Below, one piece after another: positions 34,250 through 41,827 of a stretch of 58,677 nt of DNA. The stretch lies in assembly GCA_028288085.1 (NCBI GenBank), contig JAQBOK010000147.1:1-58677 (forward strand). Direction: 5' to 3'. Both the position numbers and the translations under genes were made by a program. How positions within the stretch are numbered: position 1 is the stretch's first letter; every line of letters begins with the position of its first letter. Source of the DNA: Mucilaginibacter sp. Lineage in GTDB: Bacteria > Bacteroidota > Bacteroidia > Sphingobacteriales > Sphingobacteriaceae. The notes beneath the pieces are model-generated. The model made no database searches, was not told where the DNA came from, and saw nothing but the letters and a program-made list of their open reading frames with translations.

Positions 34250-35339
34250 TTTCGCCTCCCGTTACTTTAAATAATTTCAGGTCTACCCCAATCCTGCTGA
34301 ATATGCTTTCAACCTTGCCTGCGCTGGTATCCGTAATAAAAACCTGGCCAAAATCATTGTTTGATACCATTTGCATTAGTTTAGTTACCCGGTTATCATC
34401 CAATTTATCAAAAATATCATCAAGCAGCAGCAGTGGCTTAAATCCTTTCTGCTGATAAAGGAAACTATATTGCGCCAGTTTCAGAGCAATAAGAAAAGAT
34501 TTTTGCTGCCCTTGCGACCCAAACTTCTTCATCGGCATGCCATGTATAGCAAATTGCAGCTCATCTTTGTGTATCCCGGTAGTGGTGCGCTCCAATGCGC
34601 GATCCCTCTCGGTGCTTTTTTTCAGCAGGCTGGCAAAATTATCCTGCAATAGCTGTGATTCATAAACCAAGTCAACCTGCTCGGCATTCTCGCTTAAAAA
34701 TTGATAATGCTTGTTAAATATCAAGGTAAAGTTTTCCATAAAAGCTTTACGCTTTTCAAATATCCGGTTTCCCGATGCTATTAGTTGTTCATCAAATACT
34801 GCTAAAAGTTCCGGATCGTACCTGCCGGTATCCGCTATACGTTTTAATAAAGCATTCCGGTTAATCAACACCTTATTATAAACTATCAGTTCATCCAGGT
34901 AATGGTTATCGGTTTGCGATATTACATTATCAATAAACTTCCGCCGTTCCTCGCTGCCTTCAATAATTATACTGATATCATAGGGAGAAACCATCACCAG
35001 CGGAAAAAGACCTATATGATCTGCCAAGCGCTGATAATCTTTCTTATTGCGTTTAAATTGCTTCTTTTGGTTGCGCTTCACACCGCACGCTATGGCTTCC
35101 TTATTTTCGTTTTTATTAAACGTACCGTTGATGATAAAAAAATCAGCTCCTTGTTTTATCTGCTGACTGTCAATCGGGTTAAAATAACTTTTACATAGCG
35201 ACAGATAATGTATAGCATCAAGCAAATTTGTTTTGCCCGCGCCATTGTTACCTGTAAAAGCATTTACACCCTCGCTGAAATTTAGTTCAGCCTCGGTATA
35301 GTTTTTAAAATTAATAACGGATAATTGTTGCAAATACAT
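34239..35339 (-). CDS. recF: DNA replication and repair protein RecF
   Basis: SMC-like ATPase that helps load RecA at gapped DNA with RecOR. Walker A 'FTGNNGAGKTNLLDAIHYLS' (~29-48), the ABC signature region 'KFGSQGQQKSFLIALKLAQY' (~275-294), Walker B 'LLLLDDIFDKLDDNR' (~306-320) and the D-loop 'VFITDTSAG'. At 366 residues the length is normal. An exact -7 element lies 11 bases before the ATG. DUF721 follows with an overlap. Confidence 0.96.
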   Translation of the reverse strand: MYLQQLSVINFKNYTEAELNFSEGVNAFTGNNGAGKTNLLDAIHYLSLCKSYFNPIDSQQIKQGADFFIINGTFNKNENKEAIACGVKRNQKKQFKRNKKDYQRLADHIGLFPLVMVSPYDISIIIEGSEERRKFIDNVISQTDNHYLDELIVYNKVLINRNALLKRIADTGRYDPELLAVFDEQLIASGNRIFEKRKAFMENFTLIFNKHYQFLSENAEQVDLVYESQLLQDNFASLLKKSTERDRALERTTTGIHKDELQFAIHGMPMKKFGSQGQQKSFLIALKLAQYSFLYQQKGFKPLLLLDDIFDKLDDNRVTKLMQMVSNNDFGQVFITDTSAGKVESIFSRIGVDLKLFKVTGGEIDT

Positions 35340-35350
35340 ATAGAGGTTTC

Positions 35351-35358
35351 CAAAGTTA
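35351..35358 (-). promoter_or_regulatory. -7 promoter element of recF
   Basis: Minus-strand TAACTTTG, exact consensus, 11 bases before the recF ATG; predicted leader about six bases. Confidence 0.5.
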
Positions 35359-35470
35359 CTAATTAAGTTGATTGGGTAAATTGGTTGATAAAAATGGATT
35401 AAGTTAAAAACGTATAACTACTCTCTAAATCAACCTTTTCAACCGATAACTAATTATTTGCATCAACCTA

Positions 35471-35500
35471 TTGTTAACAAACTTGAAAACTGTATTTTTG
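35471..35500 (+). promoter_or_regulatory. Textbook Bacteroidota promoter of TPR gene
   Basis: TTG (35471-35473), 19 bases, then TATTTTTG (35493-35500): both the -33 and -7 elements are present at ideal spacing, with the ATG 22 bases downstream. One of the best promoters in the window. Confidence 0.7.
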
Positions 35501-35522
35501 CAAACTTAATTTCAGAATAAAA

Positions 35523-36200
35523 ATGTCAAAAACCCAAGCGAGTACCAAGGTCATAGTGAATGATAAGGATTTTGGACAAACAAGCAAATTTGTGCACGAG
35601 AACCAAAAAAGTTTACTTTTTATAGCTGGGGCTATTGTTGCAATGGTGATCATATACCTTGCTTATCAAAAATTGTATCTGGCCCCAAGGGAAGAAACTG
35701 CATCAAATCAAATATTTGTAGCGCAGGATTTTTGGGAGAAAAAACAATGGGATAAAGCCATAAAAGGCGACGCCGGCTATCCTGGTTTTGAAAAGATCAT
35801 CAGTGATTACAGCAACACCAAAGCCGCTAACCTGGCCTACTTTTACCTTGGAACGGCTTATTTAAACAAAGGGGAATATCGCAAGGCTATTGATAATTTA
35901 ACCAACTACCGCGGTGGCGACAGCATGGTAGCTGCCGAAGCGCTGGGTAGTACCGGGGATGCTTATGTTGAATTAAAAGATTACGACAAAGCCGTAACTT
36001 ACTTTAAAAAAGCTGCAGATAAAGCCGGCAATAAATTTTTGTCTCCTTTTTATTTGAAAAAACTTGGATTGGTTTATGAAGCACAAAATGACAATAAATC
36101 AGCTTCTGATACCTACAAGAAAATAAAAAGCGATTATCCTGAAAGCACCGAGGCACAAAGTGTTGATGCGTACATAGCAAGGGCTGATGCTAAATTATAA
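35523..36200 (+). CDS. Membrane-anchored TPR protein (YfgM-like)
   Basis: 225 residues: a cytoplasmic N-terminus, one membrane segment at ~29-47 ('SLLFIAGAIVAMVIIYLAY') and an extracytoplasmic TPR domain ('ANLAYFYLGTAYLNKGEYRK', 'AEALGSTGDAYVELKDYDKA', 'PFYLKKLGLVYEAQNDNKSA'). The layout matches YfgM-like proteins, which in E. coli work with PpiD as periplasmic chaperones at the Sec translocon. A PpiD-type protein is encoded at 8379-10487, so functional pairing is possible but inferred. It is followed by ribH after 70 bases that contain an inverted repeat. Confidence 0.85.
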   Translation: MSKTQASTKVIVNDKDFGQTSKFVHENQKSLLFIAGAIVAMVIIYLAYQKLYLAPREETASNQIFVAQDFWEKKQWDKAIKGDAGYPGFEKIISDYSNTKAANLAYFYLGTAYLNKGEYRKAIDNLTNYRGGDSMVAAEALGSTGDAYVELKDYDKAVTYFKKAADKAGNKFLSPFYLKKLGLVYEAQNDNKSASDTYKKIKSDYPESTEAQSVDAYIARADAKL

Positions 36201-36254
36201 CGATTTCGGAATTCATAAATCGACCAGATCAGCCTTAAAATAAATCCGAAATCG
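36201..36254. repeat. Inverted repeat between TPR gene and ribH
   Basis: CGATTTCGGA directly after the TPR stop is repeated inverted as TCCGAAATCG 34 bases later. Similar 'AATTTCGGATTTCGA'-like strings recur in other intergenic places of this window (19699-19723, 50125-50150). It may be a dispersed repeat or a transcript-end hairpin. Confidence 0.5.
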
Positions 36255-36270
36255 AAAATTCGTAATAAAC

Positions 36271-36765
36271 ATGGCTACCCAACTCAAAAACTTGTCCGAT
36301 TTTTCGAATACCGAAATACCTTCGGCTCTTACTTATCGTTTTGGGATAGTTGTGGCCGAGTGGAATTCTGAAATAACAAATGCACTGTATGGCGGAGCCT
36401 ATCAAAGCCTGATTAACCACGGTGCATTGCCTGATAATATTTTTACCTACTCAGTTCCCGGGAGCTTTGAATTAACATCAGGTGCCGATCTGTTGTTGAA
36501 AAATCTAAAATTAGACGCGGTTATATGCCTGGGATGCGTAATACAAGGCGAAACCAGGCACTTTGATTTCATTTGCAACGCGGTAGCAAACGGCATAAGC
36601 AATGTTGCTGTAAAATATTCAAAACCTGTTATATTTGGTGTGCTTACAACGGATAATCAGCAGCAGGCTTTAGACCGCGCCGGAGGCAAACACGGGAATA
36701 AGGGCGATGAAGCTGCTATAACTGCCATAAAAATGGCTAACTTGGCTGAAACATTGAATGGTTAA
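36271..36765 (+). CDS. ribH: 6,7-Dimethyl-8-ribityllumazine synthase
   Basis: Penultimate step of riboflavin synthesis: condenses a ribityl-aminouracil with dihydroxybutanone phosphate, in a 60-mer or pentameric shell. Motifs: 'YRFGIVVAEWNSEITNALYG' near the N-terminus, 'VPGSFELTSGADLLLKN', 'VICLGCVIQGETRHFDFICN' with the active-site His, and 'PVIFGVLTTDNQQQALDRAG'. The 164-residue length is normal. No other riboflavin genes are near. A tiny lipoprotein gene follows 28 bases later. Confidence 0.96.
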   Translation: MATQLKNLSDFSNTEIPSALTYRFGIVVAEWNSEITNALYGGAYQSLINHGALPDNIFTYSVPGSFELTSGADLLLKNLKLDAVICLGCVIQGETRHFDFICNAVANGISNVAVKYSKPVIFGVLTTDNQQQALDRAGGKHGNKGDEAAITAIKMANLAETLNG

Positions 36766-36793
36766 TTTACGTTTAACAAGCAGATATTGAACG

Positions 36794-36904
36794 ATGAAAA
36801 AATTAATTTACATAGCTTTTATAGCTTTACTGGCAGGCAGCCTGGCTTCATGCTCAAACAAACTTTGTCCGGCTTACAGTTCATACCCAAAGAATAGCCG
36901 ATAA
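36794..36904 (+). CDS. 36-residue lipoprotein
   Basis: A complete frame from ATG to TAA: a basic start (MKK), a hydrophobic core 'LIYIAFIALLAGS' and a lipobox 'SLASC' with Cys20, followed by only 16 residues ('SNKLCPAYSSYPKNSR'). It therefore should be a lipid-anchored peptide at the periplasmic face of a membrane. Similar tiny 'KLCPAYxxYPK' lipoproteins appear, as far as I recall, near ribH in relatives, which suggests conservation. It probably shares the ribH transcript. Function unknown. Confidence 0.65.
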   Translation: MKKLIYIAFIALLAGSLASCSNKLCPAYSSYPKNSR

Positions 36905-36956
36905 CAGCCGAAAGTCATTTTTCACCTCTTTTAGAAACTAATTCGGGCCTGTACCG

Positions 36957-36964
36957 TATTTTTG
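36957..36964 (+). promoter_or_regulatory. -7 promoter element of ytxJ
   Basis: TATTTTTG, exact consensus, 23 bases before the ytxJ ATG. No well-placed TTG. Confidence 0.5.
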
Positions 36965-36987
36965 TGGATTAGTTTATCATTATTTTT

Positions 36988-37317
36988 ATGAATTGGATAT
37001 CGTTGGAGTCTGCAGATCAGCTGAGTGAAATCAAACAGCAACCAGGCTATAGTATTATTTTTAAACACAGCACGCGTTGTTCTATCAGTTTGATGGCAAA
37101 AAGAAGGTTTGAGTTGGATTGGAATCACTTGCCTGAAAATATGCCACTTTATTTTTTAGACCTCATAAAATACCGCGATTTATCCAACCAGGTGGCCCAG
37201 GATTTCCAGGTACATCACCAATCTCCTCAATTATTGCTGATCAAAGGCGGCGAGTGTATTCTCGACCAGTCACACAGTGGCATATCGCTTGAAGAAGCGT
37301 TGTCTGAGTTGAGTTAG
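36988..37317 (+). CDS. ytxJ: Bacillithiol-system thioredoxin-like protein YtxJ
   Basis: A 109-residue thioredoxin-fold monothiol protein, proposed to remove bacillithiol from S-bacillithiolated proteins (bacilliredoxin-like). Typical layout: 'SIIFKHSTRCSISLMAKRRF' carries the redox Cys31 (Cys-Ser-Ile-Ser, Cys-x-x-Ser type), then 'YFLDLIKYRDLSNQVAQDFQ', 'HHQSPQLLLIKGGECILDQS' (the cis-Pro loop). 'HSGIS' near the end is a family mark. It fits with BshA at 48831-49976. Own -7 element. Confidence 0.9.
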   Translation: MNWISLESADQLSEIKQQPGYSIIFKHSTRCSISLMAKRRFELDWNHLPENMPLYFLDLIKYRDLSNQVAQDFQVHHQSPQLLLIKGGECILDQSHSGISLEEALSELS

Positions 37318-37345
37318 GCTGATTCAAACTCATTTTACTGTCTGC

Positions 37346-37353
37346 TAACTTTG
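37346..37353 (+). promoter_or_regulatory. Candidate distal -7 element for lipA
   Basis: TAACTTTG, exact consensus, 71 bases before the lipA ATG. A second identical element lies at 37412-37419, so lipA may have two start sites. Confidence 0.4.
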
Positions 37354-37411
37354 TATTGCATTATTACTTTAATTAGATATTTCCCTTTTACGGGGTTAGG
37401 GTGTTTTTACT

Positions 37412-37419
37412 TAACTTTG
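37412..37419 (+). promoter_or_regulatory. Proximal -7 element of lipA
   Basis: TAACTTTG, exact consensus, with only five bases before the ATG at 37425, predicting a leaderless mRNA. It also argues against the GTG at 37401 as the lipA start, because that would place the promoter inside the coding sequence. Confidence 0.55.
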
Positions 37420-37424
37420 TTCCT

Positions 37425-38303
37425 ATGATCGAATTGCCGGTAGTACCTGTAAACCAAACCCAACGCAAACCAGACTGGTTGAGAGTTAGGCTTCCTGTAG
37501 GGAAAGAATATGCTCATGTGCGAGGCTTGGTGGATACACATAAGCTGCATACCATTTGTGAAAGCGGCAATTGCCCCAACATGGGCGAATGCTGGGGAGC
37601 TGGCACTGCTACCTTTATGATATTAGGCAATATCTGTACAAGATCGTGCTCATTTTGTGCGGTGGCTACAGGCCGGCCGCTTGCTGTTGATATGGATGAG
37701 CCCAACCGGGTAGCAAACTCGGTTAAGCTAATGCAGGTAAAACATTGTGTAATTACCTCGGTTGACCGCGACGACCTCAAAGATGGCGGCTCAATCATTT
37801 GGGCCGAAACGATTAACGCAATCCGCAGAGAAAGCCCTGAAACGACGCTGGAAACCCTGATACCCGATTTCAGAGGGGTATGGGAGAATCTTGAACGGGT
37901 ATTGGCAGTGCGGCCAGAAGTGGTTTCACATAATATTGAAACAGTAAGACGCCTAACCCGCGAAGTAAGGATACAGGCTAAATACGACCGCAGCCTTGAA
38001 TGTTTAAAACATATTTCTCAGGCTGGCTTGCGCACCAAATCGGGCATTATGCTGGGCCTGGGCGAAACAGAAGAAGATGTGCTGGAAGCAATGGGAGATC
38101 TGTTAGAAGCCGGCGTTCAGATATTGACCCTTGGGCAATATTTACAACCAACAAGAAATCACCACCCTGTAATTGACTGGATACATCCAGATCAATTCGC
38201 CCGCTACAAACAATTGGGTATGGATATGGGTTTCAGATATGTGGAAAGCGGACCGTTGGTACGTTCCTCCTATCATGCAGAGAAGCATCTGTTTGAAATC
38301 TGA
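37425..38303 (+). CDS. lipA: Lipoyl synthase
   Basis: Radical-SAM enzyme that inserts two sulfur atoms into octanoyl-carrier protein domains to make lipoyl groups. Two iron-sulfur clusters: auxiliary motif '[13 protein letters not shown]' (~44-56) and radical-SAM motif 'CTRSCSFC' (~71-78); the third auxiliary ligand is the Ser of the conserved C-terminal 'VRSSYHAEK'. I choose the ATG at 37425 (292 residues, normal for LipA) rather than a GTG eight codons upstream. The ECF sigma factor gene starts 28 bases downstream, so they may be co-transcribed. Confidence 0.96.
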   Translation: MIELPVVPVNQTQRKPDWLRVRLPVGKEYAHVRGLVDTHKLHTICESGNCPNMGECWGAGTATFMILGNICTRSCSFCAVATGRPLAVDMDEPNRVANSVKLMQVKHCVITSVDRDDLKDGGSIIWAETINAIRRESPETTLETLIPDFRGVWENLERVLAVRPEVVSHNIETVRRLTREVRIQAKYDRSLECLKHISQAGLRTKSGIMLGLGETEEDVLEAMGDLLEAGVQILTLGQYLQPTRNHHPVIDWIHPDQFARYKQLGMDMGFRYVESGPLVRSSYHAEKHLFEI

Positions 38304-38331
38304 TTAATCATTTATATCTTTCACACTAATT

Positions 38332-38883
38332 GTGAGCAAGAAAAGAAAAATATCCTTATCTGAAGAAGAGCTTGTGCTTGCTTTGCGGCAACGCGAAAAA
38401 ATTGCTGTAGAAGCATTGTATGATATGTATTCTGCTTCGTTGTTCGGGGTTATCGTAAGGATCATTAATGATACCGCCATAGCCGAAGATGTTTTACAGG
38501 ATACTTTTGTAAAAATTTGGAACTCATTCCAAAGCTATAGCACAGAAAAAGGCCGTTTATTTACCTGGATGGTTAATATTGCACGTAACCTGGCAATTGA
38601 TAAAATACGTTCAAAAGACTTTAAGAACCAGGGTAAAAACCAAGAACTCGAAAATAACGTAACTTTTATCGACGAGCAGAGGAACACAGTTTACAAGCCC
38701 GAACTTCTTGGCATCAAGGAACTGGTAGAAACGCTTAAGCCCGAACAAAAATCAATTCTCGACCTGGTGTATTTTAAGGGTTATACCCATGTGGAAGCCG
38801 CTGATGAACTCGGCGTGCCTTTGGGTACTATAAAAACCCGGTTAAGAATGGCAATAATACAATTGAGGAAACATTTTAATTGA
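38332..38883 (+). CDS. ECF-type RNA polymerase sigma factor
   Basis: 183-residue alternative sigma factor. Region 2 ('VEALYDMYSASLFGVIVRII', 'AEDVLQDTFVKIWNSFQSYS', 'GRLFTWMVNIARNLAIDKIR') recognises the -7/-10 element; region 4 ('GIKELVETLKPEQKSILDLV', 'YTHVEAADELGVPLGTIKTR') recognises -33/-35. The start is GTG (38332-38334). The stop (TGA) is nearly contiguous with the GTG of the anti-sigma factor, one base apart, so the pair is translationally coupled. Regulon unknown. Confidence 0.95.
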   Translation: MSKKRKISLSEEELVLALRQREKIAVEALYDMYSASLFGVIVRIINDTAIAEDVLQDTFVKIWNSFQSYSTEKGRLFTWMVNIARNLAIDKIRSKDFKNQGKNQELENNVTFIDEQRNTVYKPELLGIKELVETLKPEQKSILDLVYFKGYTHVEAADELGVPLGTIKTRLRMAIIQLRKHFN

Positions 38884-38884
38884 G

Positions 38885-39706
38885 GTGGAAGAGGTAAAAA
38901 CATATATTGAATCAGGTATACTGGAACTTTATGTTTTAGGTGAGGTGACGCAGGAAGAGCGGGCGCAGGTAGAGGCTATGGCTTTAAAACATCCCGCAAT
39001 AAAAGCCGAATTAGATGAAATTGAAAAATCTTTAGAATCATATGCATTTGAAAACGCCGTTGAGCCTTCTGAAAGCCAAAGGGATAAAATATTAAATAGC
39101 CTTCTTACCAATTTTAGCGATGACAGGAATTTTCCGTCCCACAAAGTTGAAACTACAGATAATGTCATTCCTTTTGAAAGGATTAGCAATGGTAATTTTT
39201 ATAAATATGCCTTCGCGGCTTGCTTCGCATTACTGGTAGTTAGCATAGCTGCATTGGTTAGCGTTTATAATCATCTTGAGCAATCAAATACTTTGTTAGC
39301 GTCCCTGCAAACACAGAATCAGCATTTTAGTAACCGTGTAAATTTAATGGACCATGAATTAGGTGTATTTCGCGATCCATCTTTTAAACTGCTTAAATTA
39401 CAGGGAACCAAAAAATCGCCAGCTTCTGTTTTAACTGTTGCCTGGAGCCCTGCAAAAAAGAAAGTAATGATAGATATGGCTAATGCTAACATGCCAGCAA
39501 ATGACCAGGATCACCAGTATCAATTATGGGCACTTGTTGCCGGTAAACCGGTTGATTTAGGTGTTTTTGATGCTGATACCGCTTCAAAGGATATGAAAGA
39601 AATGAAATCTATCGCTTCGGCTGATGCATTCGCTGTTACGCTTGAACCAAGAGGTGGCAGCCCAGCCCCTCATTTAGATGAAATGATGGTTATCGGCAAG
39701 TTTTAA
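38885..39706 (+). CDS. Anti-sigma factor, RskA type
   Basis: Membrane-bound inhibitor of the sigma factor directly upstream. 273 residues: N-terminal cytoplasmic sigma-binding part ('YIESGILELYVLGEVTQEER' typical of RskA), one membrane segment at about 106-126 ('YAFAACFALLVVSIAALVSV'), a short coiled coil ('LASLQTQNQHFSNRVNLM'), and an extracytoplasmic RskA domain ('YQLWALVAGKPVDLGVFDAD', 'AVTLEPRGGSPAP'). Signal release is by regulated proteolysis in known systems. GTG start at 38885. Confidence 0.93.
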   Translation: MEEVKTYIESGILELYVLGEVTQEERAQVEAMALKHPAIKAELDEIEKSLESYAFENAVEPSESQRDKILNSLLTNFSDDRNFPSHKVETTDNVIPFERISNGNFYKYAFAACFALLVVSIAALVSVYNHLEQSNTLLASLQTQNQHFSNRVNLMDHELGVFRDPSFKLLKLQGTKKSPASVLTVAWSPAKKKVMIDMANANMPANDQDHQYQLWALVAGKPVDLGVFDADTASKDMKEMKSIASADAFAVTLEPRGGSPAPHLDEMMVIGKF

Positions 39707-39944
39707 AAAAAACTTTAATTAATATAAAACATATTAGTTATTCCTCAGGTTAATAGTGTAAATCATTATGTCTGCTGTCAAGTAAATATCAGTTGTCGGG
39801 TGTTATGCTATAAAAATGTTAATTTTTGTTAAAAAACAAATTTATACAATACGATGTTGTAACAAAATACGTACTATAAGCGTCTTTTATACCAAACACA
39901 ACAAGAGTATTTCGTTCTTTATAAGATCAGTTAATATATTAATT

Positions 39945-39982
39945 AAAAAAAACGGCTGGATAATACTACAGCCGTTTTTTTT
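39945..39982. terminator. Strong bidirectional terminator
   Basis: AAAAAAAACGGCTG and its exact reverse complement flank the loop GATAATACTA: a perfect 14-bp stem with an A/T run on each side. It serves the minus-strand nnr gene, whose TAA overlaps the last two bases, and could also stop the sigma/anti-sigma transcript from the other side, although that ends 238 bases earlier. Confidence 0.9.
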
Positions 39983-41489
39983 ATGCCATTAATTTTGCCA
40001 TGGTAACAGGTAGTTGGGTTGCAAGCCTTCCAGGCAACACTACATTCATTCTATTGGGCAAAGCCAGTTCATCGCCAGCTTTTCCATGTATGTAATTGCC
40101 AATTAAACAGGCATCTTCTGAAGAGTATTTTTGAGCAAGCAGGGCCGCCAAAATCCCCGTCAGCACATCGCCCATACCCCCGCTTGCCATAGCGGCATTA
40201 CTGGTTGAATTAAAAAATAGTTTTTCACCCGGTGTGATCGAAATAGTATAATCATTTTTAAGAACGATACATACCTTATGTTCCTTTGCTTTTTGCCTGC
40301 CGGTTTGTAATCGTTGCCACCAGTTTTTATGTTCACCAAACAAGCGGTCAAATTCCTTTACATGAGGGGTTAAAATGCTGTTCTCAGGCACATAAGTCCA
40401 CAGATCCGGGTGAGTGGCCAGCAAATTAAGGGCATCCGCGTCTAGCACTATTGGCTTATCGTAATTCTTCAACAGATCGGTAAATAAAGCTAAAGCATTT
40501 TCATCTTTGCCCAATCCCGGACCAACTGCTATTGCATTAAACTTTGACCAATCAACTATTACACGCTGCTCATTTTCCTTTCGCACAATAGCCATAATTT
40601 CGGGCTGATAGGAATTTAATGCTGTAAGCCCGCTTTGCGGAATACATGCGGTTGTTAACCCCGCACCCGCATATGCACATGCTGATGAACACAACAGGGC
40701 CGCCCCCATAGTTTCAGGCTGCCCCGCAATAATTAAAGCATGCCCATAGGTTCCCTTATTGCTAAAACGGTGCCGGGGCCTAAGTTTAGCCCTGATATCT
40801 TTTTCTCCTACCAGTTGATAAGGTGAATTTAACGAACGTATAAAATGCTCATTAATGCTAATATTCACCACCTCCCAGCATTTAATATAGGGTGCCGATT
40901 CCGGCAGTAAAAAGTTGATCTTGGGTTGCTGAAAGGTAATTACCAGGTCAGCTTTTAAAACAGGGGCCTCCGGGTCGGTTTCGCCTTCACTAAAAAACCC
41001 GGTAGGTACATCCACCGCCACAACTGTTTTTTGCAAACTATTAAGGTGACTAACCAGACGCTCATAATCACCCGAAAGTGGTTTATTTAATCCGGTACCT
41101 AATAAAGCGTCAATAATTATCTTACCATCTTCTAAAGGTAAGTCCTCTCCTGGCTTAATTTCTTTTATGTCGATACCCAATGGCACCAAACGGTTAAGAT
41201 TAGTATTAAAATCATCAGATGATTTAGAAGAAAAGAGAACTATTTTAACGTTTACATTTTGATATTGATGATCTTTCAGCATCCGGGCAATGGCAAGCCC
41301 ATCCCCGCCGTTGTTCCCCGTACCGCAGTATACCGCTATAGTCTGTTTTTTATCCTGAAAATGATTGATAAACCAGCCTACAAATGCTTTGGAAGCACGC
41401 TCCATCAATTCGATAGAAGCAATTGGCTCATGAGCTATGGTATAAGCATCAGCTTCGCGGACCTGCTGGGATGTGAGTAGTGGAAGCAT
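39981..41489 (-). CDS. nnr: Bifunctional NAD(P)H-hydrate epimerase/dehydratase
   Basis: Repairs damaged (hydrated) NADH and NADPH. Residues 1-~215 are the YjeF-N epimerase ('VYCGTGNNGGDGLAIARML', 'IIDALLGTGLNKPLSGDYER', 'VAVDVPTGFF'); residues ~225-500 are the ribokinase-like dehydratase ('GTYGHALIIAGQPETMGAAL', 'AIAVGPGLGKDENALALF', 'PIVLDADALNLLA', 'SILTPHVKEFDRLFG', 'AMASGGMGDVLTGILAALLA'). Total 502 residues is normal for the fused enzyme. Monocistronic. Upstream lies a decayed small gene, then uvrA. Confidence 0.95.
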   Translation of the reverse strand: MLPLLTSQQVREADAYTIAHEPIASIELMERASKAFVGWFINHFQDKKQTIAVYCGTGNNGGDGLAIARMLKDHQYQNVNVKIVLFSSKSSDDFNTNLNRLVPLGIDIKEIKPGEDLPLEDGKIIIDALLGTGLNKPLSGDYERLVSHLNSLQKTVVAVDVPTGFFSEGETDPEAPVLKADLVITFQQPKINFLLPESAPYIKCWEVVNISINEHFIRSLNSPYQLVGEKDIRAKLRPRHRFSNKGTYGHALIIAGQPETMGAALLCSSACAYAGAGLTTACIPQSGLTALNSYQPEIMAIVRKENEQRVIVDWSKFNAIAVGPGLGKDENALALFTDLLKNYDKPIVLDADALNLLATHPDLWTYVPENSILTPHVKEFDRLFGEHKNWWQRLQTGRQKAKEHKVCIVLKNDYTISITPGEKLFFNSTSNAAMASGGMGDVLTGILAALLAQKYSSEDACLIGNYIHGKAGDELALPNRMNVVLPGRLATQLPVTMAKLMA

Positions 41490-41537
41490 AATGCATAAAG
41501 TTAGGATTTATGCGTTTTGTTTTGTGAGCTTTAGGAA

Positions 41538-41753
41538 TTAATAATATTCAAAAATTCTTTCGTAACTTTCTTCAGTAATATTATTTTTGGTCTCCCATTC
41601 TTCAATAGTTTCATCTATCTGTTTGGATAATAATTTTACTGCAAGTCGCCTTATTTATATAAAATCACCTTCGGGCATGGGCTTCTTTAACAGTCGCAAC
41701 ATCATTAACTGCTATTCATTTAAAGAACCTGATATTAATTCATGGGCTTCCAT
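41538..41753 (-). pseudogene. Decayed small gene (72 codons, two in-frame stops)
   Basis: Read on the minus strand from ATG (41751-41753) to TAA (41538-41540), the frame is coherent but broken by TAG at codon 14 and TAA at codon 33. The pieces are 'MEAHELISGSLNE', 'QLMMLRLLKKPMPEGDFI' and 'IRRLAVKLLSKQIDETIEEW' followed by 'ETKNNITEESYERIFEYY'. The strongly charged, helix-like composition is protein-like, which a random frame would not show. No intact start remains after the first stop that would rescue it. I do not recognise the family; small unknown or antitoxin-like. It lies between uvrA and nnr, in a 338-base stretch otherwise empty. Confidence 0.55.
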
Positions 41754-41827
41754 ATATCAAATATAAGAATTGAATAAAGATTACGATATTTTAACCCAAG
41801 CTACAGTTTTATGCTAACGCAGGTATG

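Noticed and set aside
37401..37424. GTG-initiated extension of lipA
   Set aside because: An exact -7 element (37412-37419) lies within it, so it would be upstream of transcription; the ATG at 37425 gives the normal LipA length.
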